The position numbers were made by a program, and so were the translations under genes. Positions 1 to 7,861 of a DNA stretch of 10,984 nt are shown one piece after another. Source of the DNA: an uncultured Eubacteriales bacterium (GTDB lineage Bacteria > Bacillota > Clostridia > Oscillospirales > UBA644); NCBI GenBank assembly GCA_934486965.1, contig CAKSQP010000043.1, positions 1-10,984 of the forward strand, written 5' to 3'. The notes beneath the pieces are model-generated. The model worked only from the letters and a program-made list of their open reading frames with translations. It was not told the origin of the DNA and did no database searches. Positions within the stretch are counted from its first letter, which is position 1, and every line of letters starts with the position of its first letter.

Positions 1-1550
1 ATATCAAGCCCGTCGGAAAGTTCGCCGATAGCGACCGACACTCCGCCCGCCCCGAAATCGTTGCAGCGCTTTATCATTAAGCACGCCTCTTTATTTCTGA
101 AAAGGCGCTGGAGTTTTCTTTCTTCGGGAGCGTTTCCTTTCTGGACCTCCGCCCCGCAGGTCTCAAGAGATGAGGCGGTATGCGATTTCGAAGAGCCTGT
201 CGCCCCTCCGCAGCCGTCCCTGCCGGTGCTTCCGCCGAGCAGAATTACAACGTCTCCCGCAATCGGACGCTCTCTTCTCACGTTTTCGGCGGGAGTTGCC
301 GCAATAACGGCGCCTATTTCCATACGCTTTGCGGCGTAGCCCTCGTGATAAATTTCGTCGACGACACCTGTCGCAAGTCCTATCTGATTTCCGTAGGAGG
401 AATAGCCTGCGGCGGCGGTCGTGACTATTTTTCGCTGAGGAAGTTTGCCTTTTATCGTATCTTTAACGGGCTTTAAGGGGTCGGCGGCTCCCGTTACTCT
501 CATCGCGCCGTACACGTAAGATCTTCCCGAAAGGGGGTCTCTTATCGCGCCGCCGATACAGGTCGCAGCCCCTCCGAAAGGTTCTATTTCGGTCGGGTGG
601 TTATGAGTTTCGTTCTTGAATAAAAGCAGCCAGTCCTCGTCCTTTCCGTCGACAGTAACTTTCATCTTGACGGTGCAGGCGTTTATCTCTTCCGATTCGT
701 CGAGTTTGTCGAGTTTTCCCTCTTTTTTAAGATATTTTACCGCAAGGGTTGCGATATCCATAAGGCAGACGGGCTTTGTTCTTCCGAGTTCTTTTCTCGT
801 ATTTATATAATCGGCGTAAGCGTTTTCGAGAAGTTCGTCTTCGAATTTTACGCTGTCGATAACCGTGCCGAAAGTCGTATGGCGGCAATGGTCCGACCAA
901 TAAGTATCAATCATTCTTATTTCGGTTATCGTCGGGTCTCTTTTTTCCGAAACGAAATAGTCGCGGCAGAAGAGAATATCGTCGATATCCATTGCAAGTC
1001 CGTATTCTTTTATGAAGTTCTCAAGTTCTTCGCGGGAAAGAGAAGTGAAACCGTCAAGCGTTTTTACTTCGGTCGGGATATTATATTCGGTCTTTAGCGT
1101 GTCGGGCTTTTCAAGTCCCGCTTCCCTTGTTTCGACGGGGTTTATAACGTATTTTTTTATTTCGGCAATGTCCTTTTCGGAAAGGTCGCCGTAAAGAACG
1201 TATATTTTCGCGGTCTTAACGGTCGGGCGGTTACCGCGGGAGATCATCTGGATACACTGCGCGGCGCTGTCCGCACGCTGGTCGAACTGCCCCGGCAGAA
1301 ACTCAACGGCAAAGACTTTTCCGTTTTCAAAATCAATATCGGACGAAATATCGTCGAGTTGGGGTTCGGAGAAAACGGTCTTCTTCGCATACTCAAAAAT
1401 GTCTTCCGAAATATTTTCGGCGTCGTATCTGTTTATTACCCTGACGTCTTCAAGCGTTTTTATGCCAAGCAGATTTTTCGCGTCGGCAAGAAGAGACGAG
1501 GCTTCCGCGCGAAGACCTTTTTTCTTTTCGACAAATACTCTGTAAACCAT
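1..1550 (-). CDS. purL: Phosphoribosylformylglycinamidine synthase, large single-chain type, N-terminal part (cut by window edge)
   Basis: This is the first 516 codons of FGAM synthase, which converts FGAR, glutamine and ATP to FGAM (step 4 of purine synthesis, cytoplasmic). The frame is open from the ATG at 1550-1548 to the window edge. Visible PurL hallmarks are YWSDHCRHTTF (about residues 217-227), the HNHPTEIEPFGG block (316-327), the STGRDGCGGAT glycine-rich segment (441-451) and NDFGAGGVSVAIGEL (497-511). The roughly 200-residue N-terminal region ahead of YWSDHC fits the long single-chain form (about 1250 residues, carrying its own C-terminal glutaminase), not the small PurL that works with PurQ and PurS. 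The glutaminase domain would lie beyond the left edge and cannot be checked. The ATG overlaps the purD stop by one base (TAATG), which suggests translational coupling; the only purine-rich upstream stretch is a GGAGG about 12 bases away and a weak GAAG. Confidence 0.96.
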   Translation of the reverse strand, partial: MVYRVFVEKKKGLRAEASSLLADAKNLLGIKTLEDVRVINRYDAENISEDIFEYAKKTVFSEPQLDDISSDIDFENGKVFAVEFLPGQFDQRADSAAQCIQMISRGNRPTVKTAKIYVLYGDLSEKDIAEIKKYVINPVETREAGLEKPDTLKTEYNIPTEVKTLDGFTSLSREELENFIKEYGLAMDIDDILFCRDYFVSEKRDPTITEIRMIDTYWSDHCRHTTFGTVIDSVKFEDELLENAYADYINTRKELGRTKPVCLMDIATLAVKYLKKEGKLDKLDESEEINACTVKMKVTVDGKDEDWLLLFKNETHNHPTEIEPFGGAATCIGGAIRDPLSGRSYVYGAMRVTGAADPLKPVKDTIKGKLPQRKIVTTAAAGYSSYGNQIGLATGVVDEIYHEGYAAKRMEIGAVIAATPAENVRRERPIAGDVVILLGGSTGRDGCGGATGSSKSHTASSLETCGAEVQKGNAPEERKLQRLFRNKEACLMIKRCNDFGAGGVSVAIGELSDGLD

Positions 1551-2818
1551 TATTTCTTCACAGCCTCCAATGCTTTTCTGCCGATATCGCGGCGGTAATA
1601 CGCGTTTTCAAAGGAAATTTTTTCAGCGACGGCGTATGCTTTTTCTATCGCTTCCGCAAGCGTTTCGGCAGTCGAAACAGCACCTAAAACTCTGCCGCCG
1701 TCGGTAAGAAGTCTGCCGCCCGCAAGTTTTGCGCCCGCGACGAAGACTCTATCCTTAATTTCGTCGGGTATGGTTATTTCATAACCCTTTTCATAAGAAA
1801 CGGGGTAGCCCTTTGATGCCATAACGACACAGCAGGCGCTCTGATTTCTGAATTTTACTTCCGTCTCGGAAAGTTTTCCGTCGGTCACGGCTTTCATTAC
1901 CGTTAAAAGATCGCTTTCAAGAAGCGGCAGGACGACCTGAGTTTCGGGGTCGCCGAACCGACAGTTGTATTCTATAACTTTGGGGCCTTTTTCGGTAAGC
2001 ATAAGTCCGAAATAAAGACAGCCCTTAAAGGTTCTGTTTTCGCTGTTCATGGCGTTAATTGTAGGCAGGAAGATTTTTTCCGTACATTCCGCCGCAATTT
2101 CTTCCGTATAATACGGGTTCGGGGCAACCGTTCCCATTCCGCCGGTATTGAGTCCCGTGTCGCCGTCCCCCGCTCTTTTGTGGTCCATTGAAGAGACCAT
2201 CGGGACGACGGTTTTTCCGTCGGTAAAAGAAAGAACGGAAACTTCGGGACCCGTTAAAAATTCCTCGATAACGATGCTGTCGCCGCTTTTGCCGAATTTC
2301 TTATCCTCCATTATGGAGATAACGGCGTCTTCCGCCTCTTTGCGGGTCTGCGCGATAATTACGCCCTTGCCGAGAGCCAAGCCGTCCGCCTTGATAACGG
2401 TCGGGATAGGTGCGGTCTTGACATATTCGAGAGCGTCTTTTGCGGAGGTGAAAACCTCGTATTCCGCGGTCGGGATATTGTATTTTTTCATAAGGTTTTT
2501 CGAAAAGACCTTGCTTCCCTCGATTATCGCGGCGTTTTTGCGCGGTCCGAAACAGGGAATTCCTTTTTCTTCGAGCGCGTCCACACAGCCGAGGACAAGG
2601 GGGTCGTCGGGGGTGACTATCGCGTAGTCTATTTTGTTTTCGACTGCAAATCCGACGATATTTTCGATATCGGTAGCCTTTATGTCAACGCAAACGGCGT
2701 CTGAGGCTATTCCGCCGTTTCCGGGAAGCGCGAAAATTTCAGAGACTTCCCTGTTTTCTTTTATCTTTTTTATAACGGCGTGTTCTCTTCCGCCGCCGCC
2801 GACAACTAAAATTTTCAT
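1550..2818 (-). CDS. purD: Phosphoribosylamine--glycine ligase (GAR synthetase)
   Basis: This 422-residue ATP-grasp enzyme joins phosphoribosylamine to glycine with ATP (step 2). The length is normal for the family. It begins with the PurD N-terminal motif KILVVGGGGREHA (residues 2-14). It also carries LPGNGGI (31-37), the ATP-grasp segment IKADGLALGKGV (142-153), the LNTGGMGTVAP stretch (223-233) and the signature RFGDPETQV (287-295). The start at 2818 is supported by an AGAGGT site about 5 bases upstream. The gap to the preceding transformylase gene is 10 bases, and the stop TAA shares its last base with the purL ATG. The substrate, phosphoribosylamine, is unstable and made by the PurF homologue of the same operon, so co-expression makes sense. 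Nothing is missing or truncated. Confidence 0.97.
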   Translation of the reverse strand: MKILVVGGGGREHAVIKKIKENREVSEIFALPGNGGIASDAVCVDIKATDIENIVGFAVENKIDYAIVTPDDPLVLGCVDALEEKGIPCFGPRKNAAIIEGSKVFSKNLMKKYNIPTAEYEVFTSAKDALEYVKTAPIPTVIKADGLALGKGVIIAQTRKEAEDAVISIMEDKKFGKSGDSIVIEEFLTGPEVSVLSFTDGKTVVPMVSSMDHKRAGDGDTGLNTGGMGTVAPNPYYTEEIAAECTEKIFLPTINAMNSENRTFKGCLYFGLMLTEKGPKVIEYNCRFGDPETQVVLPLLESDLLTVMKAVTDGKLSETEVKFRNQSACCVVMASKGYPVSYEKGYEITIPDEIKDRVFVAGAKLAGGRLLTDGGRVLGAVSTAETLAEAIEKAYAVAEKISFENAYYRRDIGRKALEAVKK

Positions 2819-2828
2819 ATTTTACCTC

Positions 2829-4013
2829 TTAGTGATGGAAAAGTCTCATTCCCGTAAATGCCATTGCGATTCCGAGTTTATCGCAGCATTTTATAACGAT
2901 ATCGTCTCTTATCGAGCCGCCCGGTTCGGCGATATACTTAACGCCGCTCATTCTCGCACGCTCGATGTTGTCGTCGAACGGGAAAAACGCGTCGGAGCCG
3001 AGAGAAACGCCGTCGACGGTTTTGAGATACGCTTTTATCTCCTCGGCGGTAAACGGTTCGGGGCGGGTCGTGAAATATTTCTGCCAGTTGCCGTCCGCAC
3101 AGACGTCGTCTTCGTTTTTATTTATGTAACCGTCGATAACATTGTCTCTTTCGGGACGTGAAAGTTCGGGCTTAAAGGGAAGAGAAAGGACTTTATCGCT
3201 CTGGCGCAGGAACCATGTATCGGCTTTTGTGCCTGCAAGACGGGTACAGTGAATTCTTGACTGCTGACCCGCGCCGACGCCTATCGCCTGTCCGTCGTAA
3301 GCGTAGCAGACGGAATTCGACTGGGTGTATTTGAGGGTGATGAGAGAGACAATAAGATCTCTTACCGCATTTTCGGGGATATCCTTGTTTTCGGTAACTA
3401 TATTTTTAAGAAGGTCTTTATCTATTTTGAAATCGTTTCTGCCCTGCTCGAAAGTAATGCCGAAAACCTGTTTATGTTCGATTTTTTCGGGAACGTAGTC
3501 GGGGTCGATCTCAACGATATTGTAGTTTCCTTTTCTTTTCTGTTTGAGAATTTCCAAAGCCTCGGCAGTATATCCCGGAGCGATAACGCCGTCCGAAACT
3601 TCCCTTGAAATAAGGCGTGCGGTCGTTTCGTCGCAGACGTCGGAAAGAGATATCCAGTCGCCGTAGGAACACATTCTGTCGGTTCCCCTCGCTCTCGCGT
3701 AAGCACACGCCAAAGGAGACAGGTCAAGCCCCTCTATATCGTCGACAAAGCAGGCTTTTTTGAGTTTTTCGGGAAGAGGGATACCGACGGCGGCGGACGT
3801 CGGACTTACATGCTTAAAGGAGGTCGCCGCGGAAAGTCCCGTCGCCTCTTTTAATTCTTTAACGAGTTGCCAGCCGTTAAAAGCGTCGAGAAAATTGATG
3901 TAACCGGGTTTTCCGCTCAAAATTTTTATCGGAAGTTCTTTGCCGTTTTCCATGAAAATGCGGGCGGGTTTCTGGTTGGGGTTACAGCCGTACTTTAACT
4001 CAAATTCTTTCAT
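2829..4013 (-). CDS. purH: Stand-alone AICAR transformylase (PurH formyltransferase domain without the cyclohydrolase domain)
   Basis: This 394-residue protein should transfer the formyl group of 10-formyl-THF to AICAR, giving FAICAR (step 9). It aligns with the C-terminal half of bifunctional PurH/ATIC: it opens with LKYGCNPNQKPA, like the start of that domain, and carries the catalytic Lys-His pair in SFKHVSPTSAAVG (Lys67-His68). It also has SRIHCTRLAG (about 252-261) and a LGSDAFFPFDDNIERA segment near 337-352. The N-terminal MGS-like IMP cyclohydrolase domain of PurH, about 190 residues, is absent. The start is firm: an AAAGGAG site lies about 7 bases upstream, and purB ends only 11 bases before it. 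Some schemes call this separate domain purV. The missing activity is probably supplied by the purO-type gene two genes upstream. Its substrate AICAR (ZMP) is also the ligand of the riboswitch that leads the operon. Confidence 0.93.
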   Translation of the reverse strand: MKEFELKYGCNPNQKPARIFMENGKELPIKILSGKPGYINFLDAFNGWQLVKELKEATGLSAATSFKHVSPTSAAVGIPLPEKLKKACFVDDIEGLDLSPLACAYARARGTDRMCSYGDWISLSDVCDETTARLISREVSDGVIAPGYTAEALEILKQKRKGNYNIVEIDPDYVPEKIEHKQVFGITFEQGRNDFKIDKDLLKNIVTENKDIPENAVRDLIVSLITLKYTQSNSVCYAYDGQAIGVGAGQQSRIHCTRLAGTKADTWFLRQSDKVLSLPFKPELSRPERDNVIDGYINKNEDDVCADGNWQKYFTTRPEPFTAEEIKAYLKTVDGVSLGSDAFFPFDDNIERARMSGVKYIAEPGGSIRDDIVIKCCDKLGIAMAFTGMRLFHH

Positions 4014-4024
4014 TTTTATCTCCT

Positions 4025-5461
4025 TTATATGTGAAGTTCCGAGACGGTATCCGCAGAATAATATCTGTCGATAACGGGTTTTGCGATATTCTTTATAAAT
4101 TCTTCGACCTGAGACGGGCTTCTGCCGATATATTTTTTCGGGTCGAGTTGTGACAGAATTTCTTCTTTTGTAAGAGGAATATTTTCGTCGTTTGCCATTC
4201 TTTCTATAAGGTCGTTCTGTCCGCCCTCAAGTTTTACTTTTGCGGCGGCGGCATGGGAATGAACACGGATAATTTCGTGAAGAGACTGTCTGTCTCCGCC
4301 TCTTTTTACGGATTCCATCATGACGTTTTCGGTCGCCATAAACGGAAGTTTTTCCATAACGCGGCGTTCCACGACTTTATCGTAAACGACAAGACCCGAA
4401 CTAACGTTCATATAGATATTAAGAATTGCGTCGACCGCAAGGAACGCTTCGGAGACCGCTAGGCGCTTATTTGCGCTGTCGTCGAGCGTTCGCTCAAACC
4501 ACTGCGTCGCCGAGGTCATCGCGGGGTTTATATAGTCGGCGATAACGAAACGGGAAAGCGCGCAAATTCTTTCGGAGCGCATCGGGTTGCGTTTATAAGG
4601 CATTGCCGACGAACCTATCTGCGTTTTTTCGAAAGGCTCTTCCATTTCTTCAAAGGACTGCAGAATTCTCATATCGGTCGCGAATTTGCAGGCGCTCTGA
4701 GCAAAACCCGAAAGAACGGAAAGGAAATAAGCGTCGGTCTTTCTCGAATAGGTCTGCCCCGAAACGGGAACGCATTTTTCAAAGCCCATATCTTCGGCGA
4801 TCATTTTTTCGAGTTTCTTTATCTTTTCTTCATCGCCGTCGAAAAGTTCCATAAAACTTGCCTGAGTGCCCGTCGTGCCTTTTGAGCCGAGAAGTTTAAG
4901 GTTTTTAAGTTGGAATTCAAGATTTTCAATGTCTGTTATAAGTTCGTTTGCCCACAAAGTCGCTCTTTTGCCGACGGTCGTGAGTTGTGCGGGCTGAAGA
5001 TGGGTATATGCAAGGCAGGGCATATCCTTATATTTTTCGGCAAAATCGGTAAGGTTTTTAAGGACGGCGGCGGCTTTTTTCAGGATTATTTCCGACGCTT
5101 TTTTTAAGATCACAACGTCGGTATTGTCTCCGACATAACAACTCGTCGCACCGAGGTGAATTATAGGCTCGGCTTCGGGACACTGTTTTCCGTAAGCATA
5201 GACGTGGCTCATCACGTCGTGGCGGACTTCCTTTTCCCGCGCCTCGGCAACGTCGTAATTTATATCGTCCTTATATTTTTCCATTTCGGCTATCTGATCG
5301 TCGGTGATATTAAGCCCGAGAGCCTTTTCCGCTTTTGCAAGAGAAATCCAGAGTCTTCTCCAAGTGCGGAATTTGAAATTCTCCGAAAAAACGTACTGCA
5401 TTTCGTCGGACGCGTAGCGTGTGGAAAGAGGTGAAATATATCTGTCTTTATTTGACTGCAT
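4025..5461 (-). CDS. purB: Adenylosuccinate lyase, long animal-like type
   Basis: This 478-residue lyase of the fumarase/aspartase superfamily splits SAICAR to AICAR and fumarate (step 8), and adenylosuccinate to AMP and fumarate on the way from IMP to AMP. The signature GSSAMPYKRNPMRSE is at residues 283-297, the THLQPAQLTTVGKR block at 153-166 and HLGATSCYVGDNTD at 102-115. From memory, long stretches match human ADSL (SPLxxRYAS near the N-terminus, FRTWRxLW, QWFERTLDDSAN, LPFMATEN). The length also fits the 480-residue class better than the roughly 430-residue Bacillus type. The start has an AAGGAG site about 7 bases upstream, and the gap to the purO-type gene is 10 bases. The function is secure; the affinity to the eukaryotic group is recalled and was not tested with a tree. 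Confidence 0.96.
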   Translation of the reverse strand: MQSNKDRYISPLSTRYASDEMQYVFSENFKFRTWRRLWISLAKAEKALGLNITDDQIAEMEKYKDDINYDVAEAREKEVRHDVMSHVYAYGKQCPEAEPIIHLGATSCYVGDNTDVVILKKASEIILKKAAAVLKNLTDFAEKYKDMPCLAYTHLQPAQLTTVGKRATLWANELITDIENLEFQLKNLKLLGSKGTTGTQASFMELFDGDEEKIKKLEKMIAEDMGFEKCVPVSGQTYSRKTDAYFLSVLSGFAQSACKFATDMRILQSFEEMEEPFEKTQIGSSAMPYKRNPMRSERICALSRFVIADYINPAMTSATQWFERTLDDSANKRLAVSEAFLAVDAILNIYMNVSSGLVVYDKVVERRVMEKLPFMATENVMMESVKRGGDRQSLHEIIRVHSHAAAAKVKLEGGQNDLIERMANDENIPLTKEEILSQLDPKKYIGRSPSQVEEFIKNIAKPVIDRYYSADTVSELHI

Positions 5462-5471
5462 TTTTTTCTCC

Positions 5472-6191
5472 TTAACGGTTTTTATTTATAAGTCTCGTTT
5501 TTTCTTTTCCGCTTTTGATATCTGTATAGGAAACGTAAAGTGAAATTTTATTTTCGCTGTCAAGGTTTTCCCAGAGGCTGTCGGTAAATTCATCGATACT
5601 GTCGGGAATTGCAATTCTTTCGGGTTCGCCCTCAAAAGTCGGAAGAGGGTTTCCGTCGCAGACGTAAGTATGAATAAAATGTCCGATACCGGAAAGCGAA
5701 GGATAGGAAAAAGTATAGCGGCTGCAAGCCGAACCTTTTTCGTCGGCGCTTTTGAGAATACTCATTTCATAGGAAAAATCGCCGTTCTCAAAAGTCAGAA
5801 GTCCGCTTATTCTCGGAGTGAAATTCGGAGCGTCGGGTTCGAATTCGCGGCGGGAAAGGGCTTTAGAAAAACTTTCGCCCGCCGAAAGACCGTCGTAAAC
5901 GGTATCTGTCTGGTCGCCGTTTGTAACGATCACTTTATTCTGATATTTCCGAACTGCGGCGTAGATTATAAGGCTCGGATCCTCGACTTTCGTCTCGTCA
6001 AAAGGCTTTGTAAAGACCGCGCCGTCCTTTTCTTCGAAGATACGGTTTCGGCTGTTGTTGCTTCTGCCCATTATGAAATATGCAAAACACGCCTTTTTCG
6101 CGTCGGGGCTTTTTCCGATAACGATCCCCCTGCCGACGTAACTGTTCCCTTTTATCAGTTCCGCAATACCGTTTATTTTATATCCGTTCAT
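5472..6191 (-). CDS. purO: IMP cyclohydrolase, PurO family
   Basis: This 239-residue protein is the likely last-step enzyme, closing FAICAR to IMP (step 10). It resembles the PurO family first described in methanogenic archaea. The features I recognise are YVGRGIVIG (residues 18-26), FAYFIMGRSNNSRNRIF (36-52, matching the archaeal AYRVSSRSFPNR-type segment) and VTNGDQTDTVYDGL (89-102, matching the NGxQTD motif). Context supports it strongly: the operon has all other steps, and its PurH lacks the cyclohydrolase domain. I chose the ATG at 6191 over an in-frame ATG at 6254 because AAAGGAG lies 7 bases ahead of it; it also overlaps the purN stop in an ATGA arrangement, while the longer form would run back through the purN coding end. 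No signal peptide or membrane segment is seen. The family call rests on motif memory, not on a search. Confidence 0.86.
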   Translation of the reverse strand: MNGYKINGIAELIKGNSYVGRGIVIGKSPDAKKACFAYFIMGRSNNSRNRIFEEKDGAVFTKPFDETKVEDPSLIIYAAVRKYQNKVIVTNGDQTDTVYDGLSAGESFSKALSRREFEPDAPNFTPRISGLLTFENGDFSYEMSILKSADEKGSACSRYTFSYPSLSGIGHFIHTYVCDGNPLPTFEGEPERIAIPDSIDEFTDSLWENLDSENKISLYVSYTDIKSGKEKTRLINKNR

Positions 6192-6796
6192 ATTTTTTCT
6201 CCTTTTACTATTGCGGCGCAGACCTTTTCCGCCGATTCGGGAAGAATTTTCCATTCGGCAAGCCGCATGACGCGTTTTTGAAGTGTTTCGGGAGTGTCGC
6301 CGTCTTTGACAGTTACGGCTTTCTGCATTATTATCCTGCCGCCGTCGGGTATTTCGTTTACGAAATGGACCGTCGCGCCCGTTACTTTTACGCCTTTTTC
6401 AAGCGCCGCACGGTGGACGCGGAGTCCGAAATACCCTTCTCCGCAAAAAGACGGGATAAGGGACGGGTGAACGTTTATCATTCGGTTTTCGAAATGACGG
6501 ACGAAATCGGCGCTCAGGATTTTCATAAAACCCGCCAGCACCACAAGGTCGACACCGTCAAGGATTTTTAAGAGCGCTGTTTCGAAAACCCCGCTGTCTT
6601 TATATTCCGTTTTTGAAACGACTGCGGTTTTTATCCCCGCTTTTTCGGCTCTTGTAAGCGCGAAAGCCGTCGGGTTATCCGAAACGACAAGCACTATTTC
6701 CCCGCTTTTTATAACGCCTTTTTTTTCGGCGTTTATAAGCGCCTGCAGGTTTGTTCCTCCGCCCGAAACAAGGACGGCGATTTTCGCTTTTTTCAT
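6188..6796 (-). CDS. purN: Phosphoribosylglycinamide formyltransferase (10-formyl-THF dependent)
   Basis: This 202-residue GAR transformylase converts GAR to formyl-GAR with 10-formyl-THF (step 3). It has the phosphate-binding VLVSGGGTNLQAL near the start (8-20), VVLAGFMKILS (85-95) and the active-site segment INVHPSLIP (107-115). The expected catalytic triad is visible as Asn108, His110 and Asp151 (in NEIPDGGRI). A slightly longer loop, FCGEGYFGLRVH, follows the PSLIP motif; I recall this from clostridial homologues. Two starts are possible. The ATG at 6808 overlaps the purM stop (ATGA) but has no ribosome binding site. The ATG at 6796 is preceded by GAGG at about 6 bases and places the GGGTN loop at the usual distance, so I prefer 6796. 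It is one of two folate-dependent enzymes in the operon. Confidence 0.96.
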   Translation of the reverse strand: MKKAKIAVLVSGGGTNLQALINAEKKGVIKSGEIVLVVSDNPTAFALTRAEKAGIKTAVVSKTEYKDSGVFETALLKILDGVDLVVLAGFMKILSADFVRHFENRMINVHPSLIPSFCGEGYFGLRVHRAALEKGVKVTGATVHFVNEIPDGGRIIMQKAVTVKDGDTPETLQKRVMRLAEWKILPESAEKVCAAIVKGEKI

Positions 6797-6804
6797 TTTT
6801 ATCC

Positions 6805-7848
6805 TCATTTAAGAATGATTTTTTCTTTGCTTTCGACTATTTTTCCGATAACATAAGCGTCTTCGCCGTTTTCGCGGAGAATAGAGAGCGCGGTATCCGC
6901 CTCTTCTGCGGGAACGACGATACTCATTCCGACGCCCATATTGAAAGTGTTGAACATATCTCTTTCGGAAATGTTGCCGGTTTTCTTTATAAGGTCGAAT
7001 ATCGGAAGAACTCTTACCGACTCTTTTTCGATCTCCGCGCAAAGTCCGTCGGGAATACTTCTCGGAATGTTTTCGTAAAAGCCGCCGCCTGTTATATGGG
7101 AAATTCCTCTGACGTTCACCTTTTCAAGCAGTGCAAGAACGGGCTTAACATATATTTTCGTCGGGCAAAGAAGTGTTTCACCAAGACTTTTTCCGCCGAG
7201 AGACGAAACGGGAGATTTTATATCGGCGTTTTCAACGTCGAAAACCTTTCTTACAAGAGAAAAGCCGTTCGAATGAACGCCGCTTGACGGCAGGGCTACG
7301 ATAATGTCGCCCGCCTTCATCTTTTTATTGTCTATTATTTTATCTTTATCCACAACGCCTGTCGAATACCCCGCAAGGTCGTATTCGTCAACGGGGTAAA
7401 AACCCGGCATTTCAGCGGTTTCGCCGCCGATAAGCGCGGCGCCCGACTGAACGCAGCCCTCGGCAACGCCCTTTACGATATCCGCAATTTTTTCGGGGAC
7501 GTTTTTGCCGCAGGCGATATAGTCAAGGAAGAAAAGCGGTTTTGCGCCGCAGCAGATTATGTCGTTTACGCACATCGCAACGCAGTCGATGCCTACGGTG
7601 TCGTGTTTATCCATAAGAAACGCAAGTTTCAGTTTTGTTCCGACGCCGTCGGTCCCCGAAACGAGAACGGGACGGGTAATTCCCGTAAGGTCGAGTTCGA
7701 AAAGTCCGCCGAAACCGCCGATACTTCCCGAAACGCCCTCCGTCAGGGTTCTTGCGATATGAGTTTTCATAAGTTCGACCGCCTTATAACCTGCGGTAAT
7801 ATCAACGCCCGCGGCGGCGTAACTTTCGGATCTTGATATTTCGTTCAT
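6805..7848 (-). CDS. purM: Phosphoribosylformylglycinamidine cyclo-ligase (AIR synthetase)
   Basis: This 347-residue enzyme closes the imidazole ring, turning FGAM plus ATP into AIR (step 5). It has normal length and the standard PurM order: SYAAAGVDITAGYKAVELMK (9-28), GFGGLFEL (45-52), SGTDGVGTKLKLAF (64-77), CVNDIICCGAKPLFFLDY (93-110), GGETAEMPGFY (141-151) and a C-terminal GGGFYENIPRSIP segment with the HITGGG motif. The ATG at 7848 has an AAAGGA site about 8 bases upstream, and the gap to the purF-like gene is 13 bases. It sits directly before purN, as in many Bacillota. No irregularity is seen. Confidence 0.97.
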   Translation of the reverse strand: MNEISRSESYAAAGVDITAGYKAVELMKTHIARTLTEGVSGSIGGFGGLFELDLTGITRPVLVSGTDGVGTKLKLAFLMDKHDTVGIDCVAMCVNDIICCGAKPLFFLDYIACGKNVPEKIADIVKGVAEGCVQSGAALIGGETAEMPGFYPVDEYDLAGYSTGVVDKDKIIDNKKMKAGDIIVALPSSGVHSNGFSLVRKVFDVENADIKSPVSSLGGKSLGETLLCPTKIYVKPVLALLEKVNVRGISHITGGGFYENIPRSIPDGLCAEIEKESVRVLPIFDLIKKTGNISERDMFNTFNMGVGMSIVVPAEEADTALSILRENGEDAYVIGKIVESKEKIILK

Positions 7849-7861
7849 CTGAAAATCCTTT

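Noticed and set aside
6797..6808. Alternative purN start at 6808, overlapping the purM stop as ATGA.
   Set aside because: No Shine-Dalgarno site lies ahead of it, while GAGG precedes the ATG at 6796. It remains possible through translational coupling; the difference is only four residues.
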